Shown here piece after piece: positions 32,125 through 40,720 of a stretch of 40,875 nucleotides of DNA. The DNA is from Bacillota bacterium (GTDB taxonomy: Bacteria > Bacillota > Clostridia > Christensenellales > Aristaeellaceae), in assembly GCA_023416655.1 (NCBI GenBank), contig JAEZHK010000060.1, positions 1 through 40,875 on the forward strand. Reading direction: 5' to 3'. The notes under the pieces were generated by a model. The model did not search any database. It was not told the origin of the DNA and worked only from the letters and a program-made list of their open reading frames with translations. The translations under genes were made by a program, and so were the position numbers. The first letter of the stretch is position 1, and every line of letters begins with the position of its first letter.

Positions 32125-32993
32125 GCTTCCACCGTCCTTTTCAGCATCGCGCGGATCACGAAGAAGCCGACGACGGTGAGGAGCAGGAACTGCAGCGTGG
32201 AGAGCGCCGACGCCATCGCCAGGTTCCCGCTGCCGATCTCGGTGAAAATGGCGGTGGCCACGACCTCCGTCATGCGGCCGGGGCCGCCGTTTGTGAGCGC
32301 GTAGATCACGTCGAAGACCTTGAGGCCGTAGGTCAGGCCGAAGACCACGTTGATCATGATCGCGGGCGTCAGCATCGGCAGCGTGATGTGGACGAGGCGC
32401 TGGAAGTAGTTTGCGCCGTCAATCTCGCCCGCCTCGTAGTAGTAGCAGGGGATCGACTGAAGCCCCGCGATGAAGATGGTCATCACGTAGCCCACGCCGC
32501 GCCACGCGTCCACAAAGTAGATCGACGGCCACACCCATTTGGGGTCGGCCAGCCACTTCTGCGCCCAGGAGGATAGTCCTACGGCTTTCAGCGCCACGTT
32601 GATCAGGCCGTTCCTGGGCGACATCATCGCCTGGAAGATCAGGCAGACCACCAGGGTCGAAAGGATGTAGGGGAAGAACATGACGCTGCGGTAGAGGTTC
32701 ATGCCGCGGATGCCGGAGACCAGCATCAGCGCCAGGAACAGCGCGGGCACGATTTTGGCGAGGTTTGAGAACAGGGTGAACATCAGGGTGTTCAGAATGT
32801 AGTGCAGGTAGGGCTTGTTGGAGATAAAGATGTTTTGAAAGTTTTGAAAGCCGACGAAGTTAACGTCGCTGGTGTAGCGGTTCCAGTCGGTGAACGAGTA
32901 GCCCACGCCCACGAGGCTCGGGGTGATGTAGAGCAGGGTGTACAGTAGGAGCGCCGGGACCACGAAGTACAGCGGATAGACTCTTTTCTGCAT
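32121..32993 (-). CDS. Sugar ABC transporter permease, MalF/LplB type
   Basis: 290 residues, six hydrophobic segments (LYFVVPALLLYTLLYITPSL first), EAA loop EAGEIDGANYFQRLVHITLP. ATG at 32993 follows TGGAGGTCC; the longer open frame to 33143 is rejected for lack of a ribosome binding site. No ATPase gene is in the operon. Confidence 0.93.
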   Translation of the reverse strand: MQKRVYPLYFVVPALLLYTLLYITPSLVGVGYSFTDWNRYTSDVNFVGFQNFQNIFISNKPYLHYILNTLMFTLFSNLAKIVPALFLALMLVSGIRGMNLYRSVMFFPYILSTLVVCLIFQAMMSPRNGLINVALKAVGLSSWAQKWLADPKWVWPSIYFVDAWRGVGYVMTIFIAGLQSIPCYYYEAGEIDGANYFQRLVHITLPMLTPAIMINVVFGLTYGLKVFDVIYALTNGGPGRMTEVVATAIFTEIGSGNLAMASALSTLQFLLLTVVGFFVIRAMLKRTVEA

Positions 32994-33031
32994 GCTGGAC
33001 CTCCATTCGCGGGATGAACCAATGAAACCGA

Positions 33032-33055
33032 GGGACGAGGGCTGCCCCTCGTCCC
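33032..33055 (-). other. Intercistronic hairpin after binding-protein gene 2
   Basis: GGGACGAGGG pairs with CCCTCGTCCC around a 4-nt loop, between the binding-protein and permease genes. Same placement as the hairpins at 5114-5149 and 19291-19320. Confidence 0.75.
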
Positions 33056-33078
33056 CCATGTGTTGCCGTCTTTTGGGA

Positions 33079-34359
33079 TTACTGCCAGTCCGGGTTGCCT
33101 TGCGCCTTGGCCATCGTGGCGCGGCGCTCATCGATGGAGTCACACACCTGCTCGGCGGTCATCTCGCCCAGGAACAGGCTCGTCAGGTCCTTGCAGTATT
33201 CCATCCACTGATCGTTGAAGTACTTGACGCGGTTCTGGAACACCACGCCGTAGTCTTTCTCAGTCAGGGTGGACATGAGTTCCTTCTCGGCGTCGGAGTA
33301 GTGCTGGGTGACGCCCGCGGCGTCGGTCACGTCCAGGGTGGTCCAGCCGTCGGCCGCGTTGTCGAGCTTGTACTGCAGGTTCTCGGGCTTCATCAGGAAG
33401 GAGAAGTAGGCCTTCACCTGATCCGGGTACTTGGTACTGGCGCTGGCGAACTTCGCCGGGCCGTAGGGGTCGGACTGGGAGGTGTGGTTATCGAGAAGCG
33501 GGATCAGGAACATGCCGAATTCGTCCTTTGAGTCCGGGTATTCGCGCTTGATGGCCTCGATGTTGCCCATGCCGACCACCATCGCAGCTTCGCGGTTGAC
33601 CATGACTTCATTGGTGTCGTTGCCGATGTTGGAGATGTAGTCCTCGCCGTAGTAGCCCAGGTCCACCAGTTCCTTGGCCTGCTTCAGCGCGTCCAGGAAC
33701 GGGGTTTCCTTCAGCTTGATCTGGTTGGTGTTGAGCTTTTGGATGACGTCCGGCATCATTTGCTCGATGCGACCGCCCACGTGGCAGACGATCAGGCCCT
33801 GGTGCCAGCCGTCGGCGATGTACTCGTAGATCGGCACGATGCCGGCGTCCTTGATCTTCTGGCAGGCCGCCTTGAACGCCTCAAAGGTGGTGGGTACTTC
33901 CAGGCCCAGTTCCTTGAAGAGCGTCTTGTTGTAGATGAAGGGGAAGGAGATGGACTTATTCCAGATGGACTGGCCGTAGAGCTTGCCGTCGTAGCTGACC
34001 GCTTCGATGCGTGCCGCGGGCAAAAGGCCCGACCATTCGGCGCCGGTCATGTCCAGGCAGTTCTTGGCCGGGTCGAGCTCGCCGTAGATGTTCAGCGGGC
34101 TCGCCTGGATCCAGAAGATGTCGGGCGCTTCGCCCGCGTTGAGCTTGGTCTTCAGTAAGTCGTGGTGCTGATCCGCCGGGACGACCTGGAACTCGATCCG
34201 GGTGCCGGTCTCTTCAAAGAACTTCTCCGCCAGGTATTCGTCGGCTTCGTCGGTCCAGCCGCTGGAAACCTGCATGGTCAGGGTGACGTTCTCGGCCCAC
34301 GCCGCCATCGGCGAGAGCACCAGGAGCGCGCAAACGAGCATAGCGAGCAGTTTCTTCAT
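33079..34359 (-). CDS. Sugar-binding protein of ABC importer 2
   Basis: 426 residues, family 1 extracellular solute-binding protein. The signal peptide (MKKLLAMLVCALLVLSPMAAWAEN) is cut after Ala-Trp-Ala; the Cys in it is not in a lipobox context. ADQHHDLLKTKLNAGEAPDI and PFIYNKTLFKELGLEVPTTF are family features. ATG at 34359 follows GGAGGGC. First gene of sugar operon 2, divergent from its two-component system. Confidence 0.93.
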   Translation of the reverse strand: MKKLLAMLVCALLVLSPMAAWAENVTLTMQVSSGWTDEADEYLAEKFFEETGTRIEFQVVPADQHHDLLKTKLNAGEAPDIFWIQASPLNIYGELDPAKNCLDMTGAEWSGLLPAARIEAVSYDGKLYGQSIWNKSISFPFIYNKTLFKELGLEVPTTFEAFKAACQKIKDAGIVPIYEYIADGWHQGLIVCHVGGRIEQMMPDVIQKLNTNQIKLKETPFLDALKQAKELVDLGYYGEDYISNIGNDTNEVMVNREAAMVVGMGNIEAIKREYPDSKDEFGMFLIPLLDNHTSQSDPYGPAKFASASTKYPDQVKAYFSFLMKPENLQYKLDNAADGWTTLDVTDAAGVTQHYSDAEKELMSTLTEKDYGVVFQNRVKYFNDQWMEYCKDLTSLFLGEMTAEQVCDSIDERRATMAKAQGNPDWQ

Positions 34360-34394
34360 GGACAGCCCTCCTCAATTGAATGGGTTCTAGGGTG

Positions 34395-34400
34395 ATTATA
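34395..34400 (-). promoter_or_regulatory. -10 box of sugar operon 2
   Basis: Minus strand TATAAT with no recognisable -35, so probably activator-dependent. Upstream lies the imperfect palindrome ATCAAA-12-TTTGAT (34411-34434), a candidate site for the adjacent AraC-type regulator. Confidence 0.6.
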
Positions 34401-34468
34401 GGGCAACCTGATCAAAAATTTCTATGCATTTGATTAAAAAACAAATAGCACAAAACAAACATTCATCC

Positions 34469-34474
34469 TATAAT
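34469..34474 (+). promoter_or_regulatory. -10 box of histidine kinase 2
   Basis: TATAAT at 34469-34474 overlaps the ATG at 34473, which excludes that ATG as the start codon and supports the GTG at 34497. Confidence 0.7.
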
Positions 34475-34496
34475 GGATAAAAAGGAGGTTGAGAAC

Positions 34497-36242
34497 GTGC
34501 GAATCGCCAACCGGCTGTTCCTGTGGTTTGCGCTTCTGACCGTGTTCGTCGCGATCAGCGTGTTCTCTTGCCTCTATTTCGCGGTGCGCCCGTCGCTGCA
34601 GCGGACGGCCTACGGCGCGCTGGAGGGCGTCGCGCAGTCGGACCTGCGCGCCGTCGACCAGGCGATCTCCGCCGCCAACGCGGTGTCGGTCAACACCACC
34701 TACTCCGCCGGGATCCGTGAAGCCATGGCCAAGCTCAACCACCGCGGCGCGCTGACCCACGCGGAACTGACCGAGGCCGCCGAACAGTTGGTGGCCATCA
34801 ACGGCACCATGTTCCCGGTGATCCAAATCCGGCTGTACCCGGAGAGCGGGCTGATGCTGGCCTCCGGCATGATCAACGGCCAGTACGTCTTCTCGCGCAG
34901 CGCGCTGCCCTGGTACCCCGAGGTGATGGCGGCGGACGGTTCCAAGGTGATCTCTAGGCCCTACCGCGACGAGTCGCTCTCGAAGCGCGGCTACGTGATC
35001 GCGCTCAGGCGCGCGTTCAAGCTCAGCTACCGCCAGGCGCTGGGGGTGGTGGAGGTGGTGCTGGACGCCCAGAGCGCGTTCAGCGCGCTGGGCGCGGAGG
35101 AAGCGTCCTCCACGTATCTATTGGACGGGGACGGCGGCGTCCTGTTTCCCTTCGGCGAGGCATTGGACGAAGATATCATCCGGCGGGTGACCCGGGGCGA
35201 GGGCGAAGGCATCGCGGAGGCGGTGAAGGGGAAGACGCCGGTGCTCGCCGCGTGGCGGAAGTCCGACCTCACCGGTTGGACGATCGTAAGTGTCCGGGCC
35301 CGCAGCGAGGTTTTGCGCCCGCTCACCCAAATGATGGTCCTGACGCTGGGCATCACCGCGGCGCTCCTCTTCGCGGCGCTGATCTTCTCCTACATCCTGT
35401 CCCGCCAGATCACCCGGCCCGTCGGAGTTCTGGCCGGAAGAATGCGCGCGTTCGCGCTGGGCGGGCGTGAAACGCCCCGCACAAAAACCAGCGACATCGA
35501 CGAGCTGGCGGCGCTGGACGGCGCGTTTGAGAATTTGAAGACCGACCTCTCCCGCTCGGTGCAGGACCTACTGCAGGCGCGGGAGCGGGAGCTGGAATCG
35601 CGCATGATGGCGCTGCAGTCCCAGATGAACCCGCACTTTCTGCACAACGCGCTGGGCAACCTGCAGGCGCTCATCGAGATGGGCGACGCGCCCCGCGCCG
35701 CCCGGATGATTGACGGCATGAGCCGCATGCTGCGCTACATCGCCTCGGACGAGAGCCCCATGGTCCCGCTTGCGGACGAGATGCGGCACGCGGAGGACTA
35801 CATGGCGCTGATGCGGCTGCGCTTCGGCGAAAAACTGCGCTTCGAGCTGGATCGGGGCGACCTGCCGGGGGATATCTCGGTGCCCAAGCTCTCGATCCAG
35901 CCGCTCATCGAAAACGCGGTCAAGTACGGCTGCAACGGCCGCCCGCCGTGGCGCGTAAAGCTAACGCTCACAAAATACCGGGACGGCTGGCGGGCCGACG
36001 TGACCGACGACGGCGCGGGCTTCGACCAGAAGACGCTGGAAAAGCTCTTGGAGGGCGTGGAGCGGGTGCGGCGAACTGGAGTCCTGCCGTCGCTCAAGAT
36101 TGACGGCATGGGGCTTCTCAATATCGCGATGCGGCTGAACCTTTACCAGGGCGGGGACTTCCTGTTCCACATACAGAATCTTGACGGCGGCGGCTGCGTC
36201 GTTTCCATCGGCAGCCCAGGCGCGCGAAAATCGGAGCGATGA
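34497..36242 (+). CDS. Sensor histidine kinase, YesM type
   Basis: 581 residues. Starts at GTG 34497, 8 bp after AAGGAGG; the upstream ATG 34473 lies in the -10 box. Membrane segment near the N-terminus (LFLWFALLTVFVAISVFSCL), extracellular sensor region, second segment (LTLGITAALLFAALIFSYIL), HAMP, H-box QSQMNPHFLHNAL, N-box PLIENAVKYG, DDGAGF. Its stop overlaps the regulator start region (ATGA). Confidence 0.93.
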   Translation: MRIANRLFLWFALLTVFVAISVFSCLYFAVRPSLQRTAYGALEGVAQSDLRAVDQAISAANAVSVNTTYSAGIREAMAKLNHRGALTHAELTEAAEQLVAINGTMFPVIQIRLYPESGLMLASGMINGQYVFSRSALPWYPEVMAADGSKVISRPYRDESLSKRGYVIALRRAFKLSYRQALGVVEVVLDAQSAFSALGAEEASSTYLLDGDGGVLFPFGEALDEDIIRRVTRGEGEGIAEAVKGKTPVLAAWRKSDLTGWTIVSVRARSEVLRPLTQMMVLTLGITAALLFAALIFSYILSRQITRPVGVLAGRMRAFALGGRETPRTKTSDIDELAALDGAFENLKTDLSRSVQDLLQARERELESRMMALQSQMNPHFLHNALGNLQALIEMGDAPRAARMIDGMSRMLRYIASDESPMVPLADEMRHAEDYMALMRLRFGEKLRFELDRGDLPGDISVPKLSIQPLIENAVKYGCNGRPPWRVKLTLTKYRDGWRADVTDDGAGFDQKTLEKLLEGVERVRRTGVLPSLKIDGMGLLNIAMRLNLYQGGDFLFHIQNLDGGGCVVSIGSPGARKSER

Positions 36243-36244
36243 AC

Positions 36245-37012
36245 ATGGACGAGCATTCTTACCGAATTGTGCTTTGCGAGGACGAGCCCCTGCTTTTGGA
36301 GCGGCTCAGGCGCATGGTCGAAGGGCTTGACAGCGGCTTCACGGTGGTCGGCATGGCGGAGAACGGCCGCGAGGCGCTTGCGGCACTCGATGAGACGGGC
36401 GCGGACCTTCTCATCACCGACATCCGCATGCCGGTGATGGACGGGATCGAGCTGATCAAAAAGCTGCAGGAGGAGCAGCCGCGCCTCGAGTGCATGCTGA
36501 TCAGCGGCTACGGCGACTTCGAATACGCGCGTACGGCCCTCCGGCTCGGCGTGTGCGAGTACCTTTTAAAGCCGGTCTCGGAGGAAGAACTCAAGATGGC
36601 GCTCCAGCGCATCCGGGAGCGGCTGGGCGAGCGGCGGGGCCTGATCAAAACCTCACTGACGCCGCCGCGGCCGGACGCCTCCGCCGAAAATGTGATCGAA
36701 CAGCTGGGCGCCTACATCCGGGAGCACGCCTTCGAGGAGATCCACTTTGCCGAGCTGATCGCTGGAACCAACTACCACCCCAACTACGTGTCACGGCTCT
36801 TCAGCAAGCGCTTTGGCGCGCCGCCGCAACGCTACCAGATCGTGCAGCGGATGAATGAGGCCAAGCGGCTTCTCATGCTGCTGCCGGAGGAGCCGGTCCG
36901 TCGGATCGCGCAGCGGGTCGGCTACCCGGACCAGAACTACTTCGCCCGCATTTTTCGGCAGACCACCGGCGTGAGCCCTCAACGCTTCCGCCGGGACCAT
37001 AGCAGCCAATAA
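36245..37012 (+). CDS. Response regulator, YesN/AraC type
   Basis: 255 residues: receiver domain (VLCEDEP, phospho-Asp in LLITDIRMP, YLLKPVS) and AraC-type DNA-binding domain (IHFAELIAGTNYHPNYVSRL, VRRIAQRVGYPDQNYFARIF). ATG 36245 is preferred since GGAG lies 8 bp before it; ATG 36239, overlapping the kinase stop, is only 2 bp from it. Expected to control the divergent sugar operon 2. Confidence 0.93.
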   Translation: MDEHSYRIVLCEDEPLLLERLRRMVEGLDSGFTVVGMAENGREALAALDETGADLLITDIRMPVMDGIELIKKLQEEQPRLECMLISGYGDFEYARTALRLGVCEYLLKPVSEEELKMALQRIRERLGERRGLIKTSLTPPRPDASAENVIEQLGAYIREHAFEEIHFAELIAGTNYHPNYVSRLFSKRFGAPPQRYQIVQRMNEAKRLLMLLPEEPVRRIAQRVGYPDQNYFARIFRQTTGVSPQRFRRDHSSQ

Positions 37013-37015
37013 AGC

Positions 37016-37056
37016 GATTCCCCCGTTCGGAGTTTATCCGACCGGGGGAATCTTTT
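37016..37056. terminator. Bidirectional terminator
   Basis: GATTCCCCCG pairs with CGGGGGAATC, with an inner TCGGA/TCCGA stem, followed by four T. Between convergent regulator and GH95 genes. Confidence 0.88.
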
Positions 37057-37058
37057 GC

Positions 37059-39416
37059 TTACAGCTTCCACTCCATCTCGAGCTGATCATCCGGGGTGAT
37101 GGTGATTGTTTGGCCATTAACGAGGAGTCTCAACGCGCGGCGATCGCAGCGTGTGATCCGTACATGGGTCACGTGGCCTTCCCGGAAGTCGAAATCCACC
37201 AGTGCCCCCGGCGCGCGGAGGCCGCGGATGCTGCCCTCACGCCACGCGGACGGGCAGGCGGGCAGCAGCAGGATTTCGCCGTCGCGGTGCTGCATCAGCA
37301 TTTCGAGGATCCCGGCACACGCACCGAAGTTGCCGTCGATCTGGAAGGGCGGGTGCGCGTCGAGAAGGCTTGAGTAGCTGCCGCCGTCCGTCAGGTTCAT
37401 TTCTGATCCCGGCTCCACCAGCCGGAGTTGGCGCCCCAGCAGTTTCAGCGCGTGGTCGCCGTCGCCCAGCCTCGCCCACAGGCAGATCTTCCAGCCCAGG
37501 CTCCAGCCCGTGCCGTCGTCGCCGCGTTTTTCCAGCGTCCTCCAGCAGGCGTCCGCCAGTTTTCCTTCCGGCGGGATCAGGTTCCCCGGGTACAGCCCGT
37601 ACAGGTGGGAGGTGTGGCGGTGCCTCGGCTCGTTTTCCTCATATTCTTCGTCCCATTCCAGCAGCTGCCCTTTGCTTCCGATTTGCGGCTTCGGAATTTT
37701 GGGCAGCGCGGCGCTCACCTCTTCTGCCATCGGCTCGTCCAAGTCCAGTTCCTTCAGCGCGAACAGGTAGTTTTCCAATACCTCCCGGGTGATCTGGTCG
37801 CTCATGGAGGCCCGCTTCGCGACCTTGCATACGGCCCCCTCGTAGACAAATGTGTTCTCCGGTGACGTGGCGGGGGAGAGGAAACGCTTGCCGTCCGCCT
37901 CCGCCATCGCGTCCAGCAGGAAACGCGCCGCGAGGCGCAGCGGCGGCAGCGCGCGATCCTTCAGGAAGCCCTTGTCGCCGCCGTATCGGTAGTGCTCCAT
38001 CGGGTGGCGGCACAGCCAGGCGTAGCCCATCGGCCAGAACGCGCAGCCCGCGAAGCCCCGGGTTCGCTCGCCGACTGGGTTTGACAGACCCCAGATGTCG
38101 GTGTTGTGGTGGGCCACCGCACCCCTCGCGCTGTAATGGAGCCGGACGGTCTGTTGCCCGGTGACGGACAGGCGGTCGATCAGCTCAAACAGCGGTTCAT
38201 GCAGCTCCGGGAGGTTTGAGGCTTCGGCGGGCCAGTAGTTCATCTGTGCGTTGATGTTGATGGTGTAATTGCAGCTCCATATCGCCCGGAGGTCCTGGCT
38301 CCAGATGCCCTGCAGGTTCATCGGCTGCGTGCCAGGGCGGGAGGCGGCGATCATCAGGTAGCGCGCTAAGTCGAACACATATGAGTAGATCGCCTGATCG
38401 TCCGGATGTTTCGGCAGCGTGCGCAGGCGCTCGTCCATGGGCAGGTGTGCATACTTGTCCTCGCCGAGCGAAAACGAAGCCCGGTCAAAGAGCGCCCGGT
38501 GGTCCCGGATGTGCTCGCGCTTCGCCTGCTCGTAGGACAGGCTTTTGAGCGCGGCGAGGTCCCGCTCGCACCGCGCGGTTTCGTCCGCGCCGTCGAGGTA
38601 CGGATGGCGGTTGAAGCCGCTGAAGCTGGTGCGCGCTGCGAGGATCACCACCGCCTCCGTCGCGCCTTCCACGCACAATGAGTCGCCCTCCGCCGTGATG
38701 CGTGCGCCTTCTGTGCGCAGCGCGCCACCCTCCGCCGTGACGCGAGCGCCTTCCGCGCGAATGAACGCCGTCGCCCGGCAGCGCATGCCGCGTTTTGCGG
38801 GTTCCTCGTCATACCGGATGGGGTCCGCGCAGTCGAGGTAGGAGGGTACAACATTGGACGGGGCGAGCGCGTCCAGGTCGATCCTGCCGCCCTCCGCCCG
38901 GACCGAGTGACGCAGCTTGCTCGTAAGCCGCAGCGCAAAGGACAGCGCGCCCGGTCTGTCCGCGGTCAGTTTCAGAAACAGCGCCTGCGCCGGATGGGAC
39001 ACGAAGCACTCCATACCGTACCGAACGCCGCCGCGCGAGAAGCACGTGGTGTGGACGGCGTCTGAAAGGCTCAGCGCCCGGCGATAATCCTCCGCCGGAC
39101 CGCTTTCGGGAAAGTCGATGAGAAGGTCGCCCAGCGGCAGGTAGGACTGGGTGAAGCCGCCGAGCATTTGATCCTCGATCAGCCTTTGCGCCTCGTGCAG
39201 TTTTCCCTGAAGCGCGAGCCTTTGCGCTTCGGGGTAGAGCCGGGCGGCGTCTGGGTTGTTCTGGTCCGCCGGGTAGCCGGACCACAGCGTGTCCTCGTTG
39301 AGCGCGATGCGCTCACATGTGGGATCTCCGATAACCATCGCCCCCAGTCGGCCGTTGCCCAGCGGCAATGCTTCCTCCCAGTGCGCGGCGGGTCTCCTAT
39401 ACCAAAGCGTGCTCAT
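37059..39416 (-). CDS. GH95 family glycosidase (alpha-L-fucosidase type)
   Basis: 785 residues, full family length, no signal peptide. N-terminal domain WYRRPAAHWEEALPLGNGRLGAMV and LNEDTLWSGYP; (alpha/alpha)6 barrel with NININAQMNYWPAEASNLPE, SPATSPENTF, EWDEEYEENEPRHRHTSHL, GWSLGWKICLWARLGDGDHA and HPPFQIDGNFG. These are the conserved GH95 blocks including the catalytic Asn/Asp and Glu regions. Cleaves alpha-1,2-fucosyl (or L-galactosyl) residues in known members. Residues about 220-260 contain a 14-residue tandem repeat (RAEGARVTAEGGAL, RTEGARITAEGDSL). ATG follows AAAGGG. Downstream of lacI in the same direction. Confidence 0.93.
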   Translation of the reverse strand: MSTLWYRRPAAHWEEALPLGNGRLGAMVIGDPTCERIALNEDTLWSGYPADQNNPDAARLYPEAQRLALQGKLHEAQRLIEDQMLGGFTQSYLPLGDLLIDFPESGPAEDYRRALSLSDAVHTTCFSRGGVRYGMECFVSHPAQALFLKLTADRPGALSFALRLTSKLRHSVRAEGGRIDLDALAPSNVVPSYLDCADPIRYDEEPAKRGMRCRATAFIRAEGARVTAEGGALRTEGARITAEGDSLCVEGATEAVVILAARTSFSGFNRHPYLDGADETARCERDLAALKSLSYEQAKREHIRDHRALFDRASFSLGEDKYAHLPMDERLRTLPKHPDDQAIYSYVFDLARYLMIAASRPGTQPMNLQGIWSQDLRAIWSCNYTININAQMNYWPAEASNLPELHEPLFELIDRLSVTGQQTVRLHYSARGAVAHHNTDIWGLSNPVGERTRGFAGCAFWPMGYAWLCRHPMEHYRYGGDKGFLKDRALPPLRLAARFLLDAMAEADGKRFLSPATSPENTFVYEGAVCKVAKRASMSDQITREVLENYLFALKELDLDEPMAEEVSAALPKIPKPQIGSKGQLLEWDEEYEENEPRHRHTSHLYGLYPGNLIPPEGKLADACWRTLEKRGDDGTGWSLGWKICLWARLGDGDHALKLLGRQLRLVEPGSEMNLTDGGSYSSLLDAHPPFQIDGNFGACAGILEMLMQHRDGEILLLPACPSAWREGSIRGLRAPGALVDFDFREGHVTHVRITRCDRRALRLLVNGQTITITPDDQLEMEWKL

Positions 39417-39467
39417 GCGCGTTCCCTTTCGTCCGGTCTGCCGGGACCCCGTCGGTTCTTTAATAAC

Positions 39468-39632
39468 CGTATCCGGCGACTTGTCGCCGGATACGTGTTT
39501 TCATAACCAGTGCGCACACTGGTGGAGAAAACAATTCCTCAAGTCAGCGAGGCGCCTGGAAAATCCGCAGATTTTAAGGCTCGCGCAGTCTTTTCCCATC
39601 GCGTTGAAAAGCCGCTTGCGGGTTTTCAACGC
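39468..39632 (-). repeat. Element A, copy 3: four-hairpin repeat behind lacI
   Basis: H4 39601-39632 overlaps the lacI stop codon (the TGA is part of the GCGTTGA arm). H3 lies about 39547-39588, H2 39496-39534 (TGTTTTC/GAAAACA and CCAGTG/CACTGG) and H1 39468-39495 (13-bp arm CGTATCCGGCGAC). Compared with copies 1 and 2, paired bases in H1, H2 and H3 have changed together. It lies between lacI and GH95 on the minus strand. Confidence 0.9.
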
Positions 39633-40660
39633 CTGTCCAGCATGAACCCGCAGGACTCCCGCACAATCAGCGTCGGCTCGAAGTGCTGCGCGAAGGCGTC
39701 CAGGTTCGCGGTCTGCGCGCTGACGAGGAGGTTCATCGCCAGTCGGCTGGTCTCCTCGATGTGCAGGTCCAGCGTGGTCAGCGGCGGGTCGGCGTAGGGC
39801 GCGAAGAACTGATTGTCGCAGCCCACCAGCGCGATGTCTTCCGGCACGCGCAGGCCCAGCCGCTTGAGCTGCCTCAGCGCCCCCAGCGCCACGAGGTCGT
39901 TGAAGGCCACCAGCGCCGTCGGCCTCTCCTGGCTGCCCAGCTGCGCAAAGAGGCTGGTGACACCGGCCTCGCCGCCCAGCGCGTCCTCCCCGGCGGTCAT
40001 GGGGTAGGGATCGAGGCCCAGCCGCTCCATTTCGTCCAGGTAGCCCTGCTCGCGGGTGTTGGTCAGCTGTGCCGCGCCCACCCCGCCCAAGAGCGCGATG
40101 CGCTTGTGGCCCAGCTTCGTCAGGTGGCGGATGGCGAGCTTTGAGCAGGCGGCCAGGTCCGTCACCAGGCAGGGCAGGTCCGGGCAGACCTCCCGGAGGT
40201 TGATGGCCACCAGCGGCATCTGCCGCCGGAGTTTGCGCATGATCTCCACCGCGGATTCGCTGGAGGAGTCGTCGGTTACGTCGCCGGAGAAGATCACACC
40301 GTCGAGGCGCCTTGCGATCAGCTGATCCAGAAAGTCCTGCGACAGGAACGTGCCGCGCGGGATCTGGAACAGCAGCGTCGAATAGTTTAGCCGCTCCGCC
40401 TCCGATTGCAGCGCCACGCACATCATCGAATAGAATGGATTTCCGATGAGCGGGATGATGATGCCCATCGTATGGGTCTTTTTTCGGGACAGGCCCGTGG
40501 CCACCATGCTGGGCCGAAAATTGTACTTGTCCACGACGGCCATCACGCGCTCCCGGGTTTCGGAACGGACGGACGTGTTGCCGCTGATGACGCGGGAGAC
40601 CGTGGCGATCGATACGCCCGCCTCCCGCGCGATGTCAAAGATCGTGGTGTGCTCGCTCAT
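39626..40660 (-). CDS. LacI-family transcription regulator
   Basis: 344 residues: N-terminal helix-turn-helix (TIFDIAREAGVSIATVSRVI) with hinge helix (PSMVATGLSRKKT), then a periplasmic-binding-protein-like effector domain (MGIIIPLIGNPFYSMMC, FNDLVALGALRQLKRLGLRV, PLTTLDLHIEE). The second ATG (40660) is used because GGGAGGA ends directly at the first. Probably represses sugar genes nearby such as GH95. Element B copy 3 lies upstream and element A copy 3 at its stop codon. Confidence 0.93.
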   Translation of the reverse strand: MSEHTTIFDIAREAGVSIATVSRVISGNTSVRSETRERVMAVVDKYNFRPSMVATGLSRKKTHTMGIIIPLIGNPFYSMMCVALQSEAERLNYSTLLFQIPRGTFLSQDFLDQLIARRLDGVIFSGDVTDDSSSESAVEIMRKLRRQMPLVAINLREVCPDLPCLVTDLAACSKLAIRHLTKLGHKRIALLGGVGAAQLTNTREQGYLDEMERLGLDPYPMTAGEDALGGEAGVTSLFAQLGSQERPTALVAFNDLVALGALRQLKRLGLRVPEDIALVGCDNQFFAPYADPPLTTLDLHIEETSRLAMNLLVSAQTANLDAFAQHFEPTLIVRESCGFMLDRR

Positions 40661-40720
40661 GGGCATTCCTCCCGGGGCTTTAGTCGCTTACGGACGCTGT
40701 AACCGGGTGCTTTCAGAATA

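Noticed and set aside
34473..34496. ATG at 34473 as start of histidine kinase 2
   Set aside because: It lies within the TATAAT -10 box; GTG 34497 has a well-spaced AAGGAGG.
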